Of a stretch of 64,000 nucleotides of DNA, positions 35,057 to 43,803 are shown piece by piece. A program made the position numbers and the translations under genes. The notes beneath the pieces were generated by a model. It saw nothing but the letters and a program-made list of their open reading frames with translations, was not told the origin of the DNA and did not search any database. The DNA is from Candidatus Ligilactobacillus avistercoris (GTDB lineage: Bacteria; Bacillota; Bacilli; Lactobacillales; Lactobacillaceae): positions 62,001 through 126,000 of the forward strand of contig DWXB01000007.1 of NCBI GenBank assembly GCA_019119415.1, read 5' to 3'. Position 1 is the first letter of the stretch. The number at the start of each line of letters is the position of its first letter.

Positions 35057-37702
35057 TTACTTCCGCTTCCCTGAAAAACGGCGGTGCCGGCGGTAGGCCC
35101 ATCCCGCAAGATAACTCCATGCCAGAAGTGAAATCAGTAATCCCACGTTAAGCAATGGCGGCCAGAACGATAGTACGAGGTGGTGTTTCCCCGGCGCAAC
35201 CCTTAAGGCGATAAACGTACCGAGTGCCTCGTGAACCGGGACCCGTTTTCCATCGACATAGGCCCGCCAGCCCTTGTTATACGGAATTGTGGTCATGATG
35301 ACTGATTTACGGGCAGTCGTCGTGATTGTCCCCCGCAGGTGGAGCCCCTTCACCGTCGCATCCTGAAGACCGTTTTGCTGAAGTCCCTGAAGCCGCCGTT
35401 CCGCCCTTTTCACGTTAAGTCGGTAAACCTGCACGGAGTCTAGCGGAACGTTTTGATTCCCCTGCGGTTGAATCGAAACAACCACCTTGTGGCCTTTCTG
35501 GTTGGCCCCCACGCATTGTAGGAGTGGTTCCGTTAAGTTCCCCACCGTCGGGATTTGAACGCCATTAATAAAAACGGTCGCTGTTCCTAACAGGTTACTT
35601 CCCAGCTGGACGTAGTACGGATCATTCGTCTTCAAGTGGAGCGTAATGTTGTACGCTGCCCCGCCATTGCTGTTATCCCCGTCAGGTGTAAGGAGCCCGT
35701 TTTTACCGCCCTCCAACAAACTCTGCTGGGGAACACCGGTGTAATGAACGGGGGTGAATAACCCATCAGCCGGCTTGCTATCTAACCGTTGCATCACCGC
35801 TTCGGTGTTCGTTGTTGCCGTCGCCTGGTTCGGGTTAAACGGCTGCATGATTTGCTGGTTGGCGGCAAAGGCCAGCGGAAGCACGTACGGGTTCTCAAAC
35901 CGCCCAACGTCCCCCATCTTCTTAACCCGGTGGTACTCAGCAAAATCAGGGCGGTAACTAACCGCCGGAATCTTCTGGGTTGTCAGGTTATGGAACTGGT
36001 GCGCCGGTGCCAGGTAGTACTTAACGCCCAAGAAAGAATCCGTCAAAACGTTCCCCTCCTGGTACACCACCTTCCCAGTGTAGGTCGGTTGTCCCAGGTC
36101 ATTCATAAAACTGGTAACGGCCGCCCGCTGTGTCGAGCTAAAATCTGAGACCGTTTTGTATCCGAACTGGAAGCTGTTATTTTCCGAATTATCATCAAAG
36201 GTGCTCTCCATCCGGTATGGCTGGGAACTATTGGCGTAAAACGCGCTATTCTTCCCCATCAAGCGCACAAACCGCTGGTACGTTTTTACTGGCTCCCACC
36301 CAAAAAAGTTGAGGGTCATATAAGCATTTGTCCCCACCTGGGCAATGGTCACGAGGAGCAAAACCCCCAGCAGGTATTTTCGCTGGTCCGGGATAACGAC
36401 CTGCGTTAACAGAATTACCAGCAACGTTCCCGCAACAAAGAATGCCGTCGTCATCATCTTTGGTTTACTCAGGAAGTCAAAGTACCGCAGGTTTGACCAC
36501 ACTATTCCGATCATGACAATGACGACCCCGAACCCGGCGCCAACTTGCCACCACCGAATATCGCGGGCAAACATCAGCGCCCGCACCGCCAAAAAGAGCA
36601 TCCAAAAGCTGATTAGGTAACTGAACCGGTACGGATAAAAGACCGGCGACTGAAACATGTGCCACATTAGGTTTAACGGGGCGTAGCACGCCGAAAGAAG
36701 CATGAATCCCAGAATTACCCCGGAAGTAATCCGCTCCCGAAGAGAAACCTGCTTCATTAGGAAATACACCACTACAAAAACCAGCAGCAGGGTGGGGATA
36801 AAGACGTTCGGGAGCCCCATTTGCACCTGCTGGTCATTTAACGCCCCCATCATGAACTTCCCCATCATGTGCCACGGATGGTAGTCAAAGTTAAACGGTA
36901 ACTGGGTGGCCATAAACTGCCCCTTACTCTGGGCAATATCCGCCTGAGCCGGCAGTAGCAGGAAAGCCGTTAACGCTCCGCCCAGCAGGCCACCGCCGAT
37001 ATACCGGAGCACTGCCTGCCCTAATTCCCTCCAGTTAACCCGCCGTTGGATTGCTAACCAGCAGAAATATAGGGCGGAAAACAGGACAACCATGTATCCC
37101 ATATAAAAGTTCACGAAGAACAGCGCCGCCAATGCCAGGGAAAACGGAAGCACCTTCTGGTCATCGAAGATTCGTTCCAAGCCCCACATAACGAACGGCA
37201 AGACAATTAACACGTCAATCCACATCAGGTTTAACTCGTTGGCGAGTGTCCACCCCATCAGTGCATAACCGAGCACCACTAATAACCGCCACGGCGCAGC
37301 AACCGGGTGCTGCCGGTCAAGCCACGCCCCTAACGCCATGGCCGCACACCCCTGCTTCAACAGGGTAACAACCATAATCCCAAGCGGTAAAAGGCGGTTA
37401 CTAAAGAGCAGAAGAACCAGGTTAAACGGGCTTAAAAGGTAGTACGCCCACATTCCCACTGTTTCTCCGCCCAGTCCCTTTCCGAAAAAGTAGAGTAACT
37501 GGGTCGGGTGCAAAAACGTTGTCCGGAAAAACGCGTAAAACTTAACGTACTGCTCCTGCATGTCGTACGTTAACAACGTATTCGGGCCAAACGGCGTCAT
37601 CCGTAGCGCAACCATGCACACCAACATTACAACTACCGGCAGAATAAAATCGGCAATCCGTGACCGGTGCCGTTTTACGTACTGCGTCATCTTCTCCTTC
37701 AT
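35057..37702 (-). CDS. YfhO-family membrane protein (GT-C-like, teichoic acid glycosylation)
   Basis: 881 residues. At least twelve hydrophobic helices in the first ~480 residues, a large extracytoplasmic domain (~490-840) and a last helix before the basic tail RRHRRFSGKRK. The sequence LTYDMQEQYVKFYAFFRTTF and the FGKGLGGE loop are typical of YfhO. In Bacillus and Listeria relatives are needed to transfer lipid-linked sugars to lipoteichoic acid on the outer face. Start at the first ATG (GAGGAAACT at proper spacing) rather than the ATG four codons on. Single gene. Confidence 0.88.
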   Translation of the reverse strand: MKEKMTQYVKRHRSRIADFILPVVVMLVCMVALRMTPFGPNTLLTYDMQEQYVKFYAFFRTTFLHPTQLLYFFGKGLGGETVGMWAYYLLSPFNLVLLLFSNRLLPLGIMVVTLLKQGCAAMALGAWLDRQHPVAAPWRLLVVLGYALMGWTLANELNLMWIDVLIVLPFVMWGLERIFDDQKVLPFSLALAALFFVNFYMGYMVVLFSALYFCWLAIQRRVNWRELGQAVLRYIGGGLLGGALTAFLLLPAQADIAQSKGQFMATQLPFNFDYHPWHMMGKFMMGALNDQQVQMGLPNVFIPTLLLVFVVVYFLMKQVSLRERITSGVILGFMLLSACYAPLNLMWHMFQSPVFYPYRFSYLISFWMLFLAVRALMFARDIRWWQVGAGFGVVIVMIGIVWSNLRYFDFLSKPKMMTTAFFVAGTLLVILLTQVVIPDQRKYLLGVLLLVTIAQVGTNAYMTLNFFGWEPVKTYQRFVRLMGKNSAFYANSSQPYRMESTFDDNSENNSFQFGYKTVSDFSSTQRAAVTSFMNDLGQPTYTGKVVYQEGNVLTDSFLGVKYYLAPAHQFHNLTTQKIPAVSYRPDFAEYHRVKKMGDVGRFENPYVLPLAFAANQQIMQPFNPNQATATTNTEAVMQRLDSKPADGLFTPVHYTGVPQQSLLEGGKNGLLTPDGDNSNGGAAYNITLHLKTNDPYYVQLGSNLLGTATVFINGVQIPTVGNLTEPLLQCVGANQKGHKVVVSIQPQGNQNVPLDSVQVYRLNVKRAERRLQGLQQNGLQDATVKGLHLRGTITTTARKSVIMTTIPYNKGWRAYVDGKRVPVHEALGTFIALRVAPGKHHLVLSFWPPLLNVGLLISLLAWSYLAGWAYRRHRRFSGKRK

Positions 37703-37811
37703 AGTTTCCTCACCGTCAATTTCATATTTTTAAGTGCGAAAAATCACAGTCACAATTAAGTATAGTGCATTTTTCGCCCCAAAATGTGACGAAATTATGA
37801 TTTTAACCACC

Positions 37812-37838
37812 AAAAAACACCCCCGCTTACCGGGAGTG
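37812..37838 (-). terminator. Terminator after the ABM-like gene
   Basis: Minus strand stem CACTCCC / GGGGGTG followed by TTTTTTGG, 15 bp past the stop. Confidence 0.8.
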
Positions 37839-37852
37839 CTCCGCCGTTATTA

Positions 37853-38344
37853 CTACTTTACCCGCTCGTACCGGTTAACCACCGCCTGCTTATTCCCCGA
37901 GTACCCGAACCGGGCAAGGGGATTGTCACTGGCGTTCGCCCACGTGACGTAGGCCTCCTCGTTTTCCCATTCGTTAATCATCAGGTACTGGTAGTTATGG
38001 TCGTCCTGTTCAAGCACTGCGGTTGCTTGTAACCCAACCGGCCGCTTATCCGGATCATCCCACGTTGTTACCAACGAATCGAACACCTTCCGCTCATCGT
38101 TATCCAACGTCAGGTACCGGAATTCGATGTACCCCTGCCAATCCTTAAAATTGAGGGTGCGTAAAACCTGAAAATGAAGGTCCGTCGCAAAGACACTTTC
38201 CTTCCCGGACTGATCAACCAGCGCGTACTTAGCGTGGTCGTCCGCCTCCCGCAACATGACCAGGTTCCGGTCCGGGTGCGCCGCCCGAATGTCCGCTAAA
38301 GTTTGTTTCGGTCCCAGCGCAATATTAAGCTTCCGTAGTGTCAT
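37853..38344 (-). CDS. ABM (antibiotic biosynthesis monooxygenase)-like domain protein, unknown function
   Basis: 163 residues from MTLRKLNIALGP; the ATG is 8 bp after GGGAG. A longer frame would start inside the -10 element (TATAATG at 38376), which excludes it. The C-terminal ~90 residues resemble dimeric alpha/beta-barrel ABM/heme-degrading folds: IEFRYLTLDNDERK, then YQYLMINEWENEEAYVTWA, with the conserved W-x-x-x-x-A-Y-xx-W pattern. The N-terminal half is not recognised. Possible roles range from quinone oxidation to haem degradation; none can be inferred. Separate promoter (extended -10). Confidence 0.7.
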   Translation of the reverse strand: MTLRKLNIALGPKQTLADIRAAHPDRNLVMLREADDHAKYALVDQSGKESVFATDLHFQVLRTLNFKDWQGYIEFRYLTLDNDERKVFDSLVTTWDDPDKRPVGLQATAVLEQDDHNYQYLMINEWENEEAYVTWANASDNPLARFGYSGNKQAVVNRYERVK

Positions 38345-38375
38345 TCTAACCGCTCCCTTTGCTTTATTCGTCCTC

Positions 38376-38384
38376 ATTATAACA
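38376..38384 (-). promoter_or_regulatory. Extended -10 promoter of the ABM-like gene
   Basis: Minus strand TGTTATAAT (TG plus TATAAT), 31 bp before the chosen start codon. Confidence 0.6.
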
Positions 38385-38422
38385 TTAATTCAAAAAAACG
38401 TTTCCACTATTCGGAAAGACGG

Positions 38423-38902
38423 CTACTTATGGTAGGGGGCTCCCGCATTAATCATAAAGGCACGGTAGACCTGCTCCGCTAAGACCAGCCGCATCAGCTG
38501 GTGCGGGAGGGTAAACCGACCAAACGAAATGACCGTGTCCGCCCGTTTCATCACTGCGGGGCTTAACCCCAGCGATCCCCCAATCACAAAGGTAATATCG
38601 CTGTGGCCGTACGTTGTCAGGTCAGCTAGCTCACGGGCAAATTCGGGCGAAGTCCGCTCCTTCCCCTCGATTGCCAGCGCGTAAACGTACTCCCGCGGTT
38701 TAATCTTCGCAAGGATTCGTTCCCCCTCAACCTCCTTAACGTGTTCCATTCCCGCCGCGCTGAGGCTTTCCGGGGCTTGCTCATCAGCTACCGCCACCAC
38801 CTGAAACTTGCAGAACCGCGAAAGGCGTTTAGCGTACTCCGCAATTCCCTGTTTCAGATACTTTTCCTTTAACTTCCCCACAACAACAAATTTAATATTC
38901 AC
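38423..38902 (-). CDS. rlmH: 23S rRNA (pseudouridine1915-N3)-methyltransferase
   Basis: 159 residues, exactly the family length, when started at GTG 38900-38902 behind GGGGAG; the longer ATG frame adds seven non-conserved residues. SPOUT fold: the N-terminal [16 protein letters not shown], the AdoMet knot [12 protein letters not shown] and the conserved C-terminus [23 protein letters not shown] with the final NAGAPYHK. It methylates pseudouridine 1915 of helix 69 of 23S rRNA in 70S ribosomes. In many Firmicutes rlmH lies close to the replication origin, next to htrA, as here. Confidence 0.96.
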   Translation of the reverse strand: MNIKFVVVGKLKEKYLKQGIAEYAKRLSRFCKFQVVAVADEQAPESLSAAGMEHVKEVEGERILAKIKPREYVYALAIEGKERTSPEFARELADLTTYGHSDITFVIGGSLGLSPAVMKRADTVISFGRFTLPHQLMRLVLAEQVYRAFMINAGAPYHK

Positions 38903-38944
38903 GGTTATTCTCCCCTTCCACAAGTTATCCCCCGTTTTTTCAAG

Positions 38945-39207
38945 TTATGCACCCCATACGAACGCATGTTTTACACAGAATTATCCACTAAATCCCCAGT
39001 TTTTGCCGTTTTGCGATTTCAAGGGGGATTCCTTGACACTATTTGTCCACATTATCCACAACCTCTGGGGATAAACTACTGTGATTTTCCCGTAATCCCC
39101 AATTTATCCACAAAATTCTGGGGATAAGTGGTTAAAACTGTGATTTTTCGGAGATTATAACCCCCTTCTGGGACGATTCTGCCTGCTTTTTTATCCCCAC
39201 ATTGAGG
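38945..39207. repeat. Cluster of DnaA boxes in the htrA-rlmH intergenic region
   Basis: The 311-bp gap holds no gene. It contains perfect DnaA boxes TTATCCACA at 39052-39060 and 39104-39112 and TTTTACACA at 38969-38977, plus one-mismatch copies: TTATGCACC (38945), TTATCCACT (38981), TTGTCCACA (39043), TTATCCCCA at 39191 and on the minus strand near 39066-39074 and 39118-39126, and TTATCCTCA on the minus strand near 39200. At least ten boxes in ~260 bp far exceed chance. AT-rich stretches lie between them. Either an origin-linked element or a DnaA-binding reservoir; no dnaA or dnaN is in view. Confidence 0.75.
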
Positions 39208-39213
39208 ATAACT

Positions 39214-40431
39214 CTAGTTCTGCCCATCACTTTCAAGCGTTAACTTCACCGTTGCCGTCTGCCGCTGCCCGTGGTGGTAGTACGTCACTGAAACCCGCGA
39301 TCCTAATTTATGCTGATCCAGTACTTCCTGCAGGGTCGCAATGTCACTGGTTTTAGCGTCCCCGATTTTCGTAATCACGTCACCGGACTTAATCCCCGCA
39401 TCCTTTAGCGGCGAATTGTCCTTGATTTTCATCACCACAACGCCCTTCGTGACGTTATCAGGAAGCTTAAGGGTGTCCTGTTGCTGACTCACCGGAACGC
39501 TACTCAAGTTGGCGGCCTCAATTCCTAAGGCCGGCCGGATGACCTTACCGTGCGTGGTGAGCTGGTTAATAATCGTCACCACTTCGTTACTTGGGATCGC
39601 AAAGCCCATTCCTTCCACCGGTGTATCGCTTCCGTTCCCCGTGCTAGCCAGTTTCATGGAGTTAATCCCCACAACCTGACCGGCAACGTTAATTAATGGG
39701 CCACCGGAATTGCCGGGGTTGATCGCCGCATCGGTTTGGATAACGGTTGCCTGGGCGGGCTGGCCGTTATCCTCATTCTTAACGGTCATCGTCCGCTTCT
39801 TTGCCGAAATAATCCCCTCTGTCAGTGAGGTAGCGTACTTCGATCCAAGCGGTGAACCGATTGCTAGCGCTGGTTGACCAACCTTAATCGCGTTTGAATC
39901 CGCAAACGTCGCGACCTGGTGAACGTCCTGCCCGTTAATCTTCAAAACGGCGAGGTCCGTCACCCCATCAGTTCCGACCACCTTGGCCGGAAGTTTCTTG
40001 CCGCTGCTCAGGATTACGTTCACCTGCTTGGCCCCGTGAATCACGTGGTTATTGGTAACAATAAACGCAGTTCCGTTGGCCTTCTTGTAGATTACCCCGG
40101 AGCCCTCACTTTCCGTTGCTTCCTGGGCACCGCCCAAAAGCGCCTGCAGGGTGTCATTATTTCCCGGGGAATATGCCGTCACCGAGACAACAGCGCCCTT
40201 CACCTTATCAAAGGCGCGGGTGGCCTGCGTTGAAATGTTGACCTTCATCCGAGCCGTGTGCGTTGTTCCCACCGCATTATCCGGCGTTACGGCCGAATTA
40301 CTAAAATGCTGGTAGGTCGCAACGCCCCCAACGACCAGGCCACTTCCCAAAATGCCACCAACTAAGCCCGTTACAAAAATCTGCCGCACCGTTAGTTTGA
40401 TTGGCTGCTCGTGTTTTTTATCCGTATTCAT
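39214..40431 (-). CDS. htrA: HtrA/DegP-like serine protease, membrane-anchored, with PDZ domain
   Basis: 405 residues from MNTDKKHEQPIK behind GGGAGGATCAGG. One N-terminal membrane helix (residues ~15-38) anchors it outside the cell. Trypsin-like protease domain with the catalytic His in VTNNHVIHGA, Asp in TDLAVLKI and Ser in NPGNSGGPLIN, then one PDZ domain with GIKSGDVITKIGDAKTSD. It degrades misfolded exported proteins and processes surface proteins, bacteriocins and autolysins. Lies downstream of walJ, separated by a terminator, and upstream of rlmH across the DnaA-box gap. Confidence 0.96.
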   Translation of the reverse strand: MNTDKKHEQPIKLTVRQIFVTGLVGGILGSGLVVGGVATYQHFSNSAVTPDNAVGTTHTARMKVNISTQATRAFDKVKGAVVSVTAYSPGNNDTLQALLGGAQEATESEGSGVIYKKANGTAFIVTNNHVIHGAKQVNVILSSGKKLPAKVVGTDGVTDLAVLKINGQDVHQVATFADSNAIKVGQPALAIGSPLGSKYATSLTEGIISAKKRTMTVKNEDNGQPAQATVIQTDAAINPGNSGGPLINVAGQVVGINSMKLASTGNGSDTPVEGMGFAIPSNEVVTIINQLTTHGKVIRPALGIEAANLSSVPVSQQQDTLKLPDNVTKGVVVMKIKDNSPLKDAGIKSGDVITKIGDAKTSDIATLQEVLDQHKLGSRVSVTYYHHGQRQTATVKLTLESDGQN

Positions 40432-40538
40432 CCTGATCCTCCCGTTAGTAGTTTTTACCATTATAAATGGATTTTTCATCCGCCGCATTCATTTCATTTG
40501 AGCTTAAGAATATTTATAGGGACTTTCCTAATAAGAAC

Positions 40539-40565
40539 AAAAAAGCCGGAACCAACGTCCCAGCT
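40539..40565 (-). terminator. Terminator between walJ and htrA
   Basis: Minus strand stem AGCTGGGA / TTCCGGCT (wobbles T-G and G-T) followed by TTTTTTG, 17 bp after the walJ stop. Confidence 0.75.
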
Positions 40566-40582
40566 CCCCTTTCATCGCACCA

Positions 40583-41389
40583 TTAAATTACCGTTAACGG
40601 GGTCGCCTGATCCGGATCCGTGTCCAGCAGCGCAAAGTCGTGATCCACGCCAAAATCATGCTGCTTCATCATCGTTGCCACGGTTAGGTGGGCGAGCTCC
40701 TTAACGTTATTTTCCTTACTCCGGTGGCCTAAATAAACATGCTTGGTTCGATTCCCCACCACGCTCATCAGGGCCATCGCTCCGTCCGCATTTGACAGGT
40801 GGCCGGTATCACTTAAAATCCGCTGCTTTAACGCCCACGGGTAGGCCCCCATCCGAAGCATTTCCGGATCGTGATTACACTCAATCAAGTAACCATCCGC
40901 ATCCCGAATTACCCCGGCCACTCGTTCGGAAACGTACCCCGTATCCGTCACAATCGCAAAACCGTGGTCGCGGTGATGCACCTCGTAAAACTGCGGGGCC
41001 GCCGCATCATGCGAAACCCCAAAACTTTCGACATCGAGGTCCCCTAAACTAAGCGTCGTCCCCATTTCAAAGGAGTGGTGCTGGTCTTCCGGAACATCCC
41101 CGATTTTAGTGGCCATCGCCTGCCACGTCGCATCGTTTGCGTACACATCCAACCCGTAGCGGCGGGCAAGAACCCCGACCCCCCGGCAGTGATCCGTGTG
41201 CTCGTGGGTCACAAAAATTCCGTCGAGGTCGTGCGGATCGCGGTTAATTGACGCGAGGAGTCCCTCGATCTTCTTCCCCGATAATCCCGCGTCAATTAAC
41301 ACCCGTTTATGCGGGGTTTCAACGTAAGTCACGTTTCCCGCACTCCCGCTTGCAAGGATGCTAATTCTTAACTCGTCGGTTTCCGGCAT
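40583..41389 (-). CDS. walJ: WalJ/YycJ-like metallo-beta-lactamase-fold hydrolase
   Basis: 268 residues from MPETDELRISIL, ATG behind GGGAGGTGAAGAGC. Metallo-beta-lactamase motifs: ILASGSAGN at the N-terminus, VTHEHTDHCRGV (HxHxDH), GVSHDAAAP and the Asp in AIVTDTGYVS. YycJ relatives have 5'-3' DNA exonuclease-type activity and are linked to the coordination of cell-wall and replication. The usual partners walR, walK, yycH and yycI are absent upstream; instead a divergent transporter follows, and the gene has its own extended -10 (minus TGGTATGAT at 41424-41432). Confidence 0.92.
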   Translation of the reverse strand: MPETDELRISILASGSAGNVTYVETPHKRVLIDAGLSGKKIEGLLASINRDPHDLDGIFVTHEHTDHCRGVGVLARRYGLDVYANDATWQAMATKIGDVPEDQHHSFEMGTTLSLGDLDVESFGVSHDAAAPQFYEVHHRDHGFAIVTDTGYVSERVAGVIRDADGYLIECNHDPEMLRMGAYPWALKQRILSDTGHLSNADGAMALMSVVGNRTKHVYLGHRSKENNVKELAHLTVATMMKQHDFGVDHDFALLDTDPDQATPLTVI

Positions 41390-41423
41390 GCTCTTCACCT
41401 CCCGTTTGCTCAGTCCGTCAATA

Positions 41424-41432
41424 ATCATACCA
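41424..41432 (-). promoter_or_regulatory. Extended -10 promoter of walJ
   Basis: Minus strand TGGTATGAT, ~35 bp upstream of the start codon; a fitting -35 is not clear. Confidence 0.5.
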
Positions 41433-41576
41433 CGGTTTCTTCCGGGTAACTCCGCAAAAGCCCGTAATCACCGCCAATAAACAATTACATTCACTTATCA
41501 ACGCATTAAACACCTTATTCTTATTTCTTTACCATTAGTAAACGATTACAATTTGCACAGAATGCGGTTTTTACGA

Positions 41577-41725
41577 TTGACGGTAATTGTTTAATTATAT
41601 ACACTTACACTGTAACCTGTTAGATTACATGTATATCGTTTTCAATCCGTGTTCTTCTTTTAAGGACAACCGGATCATTTCTTTTATCAAGTAGGGGGCT
41701 GTGATGGACGTCACGGTCTCTTTTT
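41577..41725 (+). ncRNA. Candidate short RNA or attenuated leader
   Basis: In the 535-bp gap between walJ and the transporter gene there is a promoter (-35 TTGACG 41577-41582, 17 bp, -10 TACACT 41600-41605) and, ~90 bp on, a 10-bp hairpin GGGGCTGTGA / TCACGGTCTC (41695-41720, loop TGGACG) followed by TTTTT. This would give a ~110-nt transcript. No known riboswitch or T-box motif is recognised. A 34-codon frame (41704-41808) with a GGGGG site overlaps the hairpin and could be an alternative explanation. The rest of the gap shows only AT-rich promoter-like sequence, including TATAAT at 41860s upstream of the transporter. Confidence 0.4.
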
Positions 41726-41924
41726 ATGCGAAATCGAAGCCACAATTGGGGGCATTTTTTATTTGCTTTTTCTCATATAATATCCCGTGCAAAACGACGG
41801 CGTCTTAGCAATCAGTAATTCCCCCATTAATTTAATGTTAGCTTACCTACCGCAATCGTGTATAATTGAACATATGTGGAATGAGACCCGTTCCGTAAAT
41901 TTTAATCTAGGAGTAAGTGACTAT

Positions 41925-43424
41925 ATGAGTGATACACAGAAAAAATTAACGACGGGACCACTGGTGTTAATGATTTTCACCACCATTTTCGGTTTCGCCA
42001 ACACGCCCGTTGCCTTCCAACAGATGGGGTACGGAGCAATCCTGTGGTACCTACTGGGTGCCATCCTCTACTTCCTTCCAAGTAGTATGATGTACGCCGA
42101 GTATGGTTCCGCCCTCAAGGAAAGTAAGGGGGGGCTGTACTCGTGGCTGGATGCGTCCATCAGCGAACGGTGGTCATTCATCGCCACGTTTGTTTGGCTT
42201 TCATCATGGGTGATCTGGCAGGTAATGATTTCCCAAAAGATTTGCATTACGGTTTCAACCGTGCTGTTTGGCCATGACACGACGGGCTCATGGAACCTTC
42301 TCGGATTAGGGTCAACCCTAACCGTTGCCCTGATTTCCGTCCTGATGGTGGTGGCCATCACGTGGTTTGTTTCGCACGGGATGGATTCCATCGCCAAGAT
42401 TTCAACCATCGGGGGGTACGCGGTGATGGTCCTTAACGCCGTGCTGATTATTGCCAGCGTTATCATCCTGTTTGCCCACCACTTCCACCTCGCCCAGCCG
42501 GTTCACAGCATTACCGACTTCGCCAAGTCGTGTAACCCGGCCTTTGAATCCCCAATCGGCATGGTTAGCTTCATGATTTACGCCATCTTTGCGTACGGCG
42601 GACTAGAATCAATCGGCGGGGTAACGGACTCCCTTGAAAAACCAGAAAAGACCTTCCCGAAAGGAATCGTCATCAGTACGATCATTATCGGCGTCGGGTA
42701 CGCGTTAAACATCTTCTTCTGGGGAGTTTCAACCAACTGGAACCACGTTATCAACCACGGTAACGTTAACCTGGGGAACATTGTGTACGTTCTGATGGAA
42801 AACCTCGGGGTTGTTCTGGGGCAGTCACTGGGAATGTCAACCCACGCGGCCGTTATTCTTGGAACGCTCTTCTCCCGGCTATCCGCCCTGGGAATGCTCT
42901 TTGCTTACCTGGGAGCCTTCTTCGTGCTGATCTACTCACCGCTGAAGTCCTTTATCCTTGGTTCGCCGAAGAGATTATGGCCAGAAAAGGTGACGCGGCT
43001 AAACAAGAAGGGAATGCCGGCAACCGCTCTGTGGATCCAAACGACCATCGTGTGCGTGTTAATCCTCGGGATTGCCGTTACGGCCGTTCTCATTCACCAG
43101 GACGCCAAGTTCCTGTACTCGGTTCTGACATCAATGAGTAACGTGGCCACAACCCTCCCGTACCTGTTCTTAGTGGGAGCCTTTCCGTTCTTCAAGAAGC
43201 GGAACGACCTGGAACGGCCATTTGTCGCTTACAAAAACAAGCACGTTATGTGGGCCGTCGTAATCGTGACGTTAATTGTGTTGGCAATCGCAAACGGCTT
43301 CACGATTATCAACCCGTTCTTACAAAAGGATCTGGTTTCCGGAATCGCAACGATTATTGGACCGTTGGCCTTCGGAATACTGGCATGGCTCCTGTACTCG
43401 CACCAGAGTAAGCGGCAGTCATAA
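41925..43424 (+). CDS. APC-superfamily amino acid transporter, YjeM/GABA-glutamate antiporter type
   Basis: 499 residues from MSDTQKKLTTGPLVLM; this ATG has AGGAG 11 bp upstream, while the 46 codons of open frame before it lack a site. About 12-14 helices. The N-terminus FTTIFGFANTPVAFQQMGYG and FLPSSMMYAEYGSALKESKGGLYSWL are shared with YjeM and with the glutamate/GABA antiporters of acid resistance. YAIFAYGGLESIGGVTDSLEKPEKTFP is the conserved mid-protein block. Substrate unknown. It is a close paralogue of the gene at 60711-62222. Monocistronic. Confidence 0.88.
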   Translation: MSDTQKKLTTGPLVLMIFTTIFGFANTPVAFQQMGYGAILWYLLGAILYFLPSSMMYAEYGSALKESKGGLYSWLDASISERWSFIATFVWLSSWVIWQVMISQKICITVSTVLFGHDTTGSWNLLGLGSTLTVALISVLMVVAITWFVSHGMDSIAKISTIGGYAVMVLNAVLIIASVIILFAHHFHLAQPVHSITDFAKSCNPAFESPIGMVSFMIYAIFAYGGLESIGGVTDSLEKPEKTFPKGIVISTIIIGVGYALNIFFWGVSTNWNHVINHGNVNLGNIVYVLMENLGVVLGQSLGMSTHAAVILGTLFSRLSALGMLFAYLGAFFVLIYSPLKSFILGSPKRLWPEKVTRLNKKGMPATALWIQTTIVCVLILGIAVTAVLIHQDAKFLYSVLTSMSNVATTLPYLFLVGAFPFFKKRNDLERPFVAYKNKHVMWAVVIVTLIVLAIANGFTIINPFLQKDLVSGIATIIGPLAFGILAWLLYSHQSKRQS

Positions 43425-43443
43425 ACCTACTAACCAAACATTG

Positions 43444-43476
43444 AAATTCCCGGGAGTTCCCGGGAATTTTTCTTTT
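43444..43476 (+). terminator. Terminator of the first YjeM-type transporter gene
   Basis: Perfect 12-bp inverted repeat AAATTCCCGGGA GT TCCCGGGAATTT with a T-rich tail. Confidence 0.8.
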
Positions 43477-43513
43477 ACATTAATCGTTTCCCCGAAAAAC
43501 AGTTTTTAAGAGA

Positions 43514-43729
43514 ATGATAAAAGAATATAGCATTTGCCTTAAACCCCTTGGCGTTTCATCCCAGCAAGGTGCGCAGGTTCCGGCAACTTCCACGGAAACC
43601 CCCACGACTTCCGCTAACCGGCTTCCGGCAACCGGCAACGTCCGGGAAGGTGACCTCACCCTCCTCGGTGTGCTTGCCCTGCTTGGCGGCAGTGTTCTGG
43701 GGATAAAGGCGTTCTGGAAACGAAACTAA
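43514..43729 (+). pseudogene. Orphan C-terminal tail of an LPXTG surface protein
   Basis: 71 codons. The last ~45 residues are a textbook sortase signal: Thr/Ser/Pro-rich spacer, LPATG, a hydrophobic helix DLTLLGVLALLGGSVLG and the positively charged end KAFWKRN. The N-terminal part (MIKEYSICLKPLG) is no signal peptide and there is no ribosome binding site, so the product could not be exported. I read it as the remains of a large wall-anchored protein lost by deletion. A bidirectional terminator follows. Confidence 0.72.
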
Positions 43730-43750
43730 TCTCTAACCGAATAGAACACA

Positions 43751-43785
43751 AAAAGGAAGCGCGCCACGTAGTCACGCTTCCTTTT
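43751..43785. terminator. Bidirectional terminator between the LPXTG remnant and glpO
   Basis: Stem AAAAGGAAGCG / CGCTTCCTTTT; usable by glpO on the minus strand. Confidence 0.82.
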
Positions 43786-43803
43786 ACTGTCTTGTATTAT
43801 CGC

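Noticed and set aside
38903-39213. Call of oriC proper
   Set aside because: dnaA and dnaN are not in the window, so only a DnaA-box cluster can be claimed.
41640-41730. T-box or known riboswitch before the transporter gene
   Set aside because: No T-box core or other conserved riboswitch sequence found; only a promoter and a simple hairpin.
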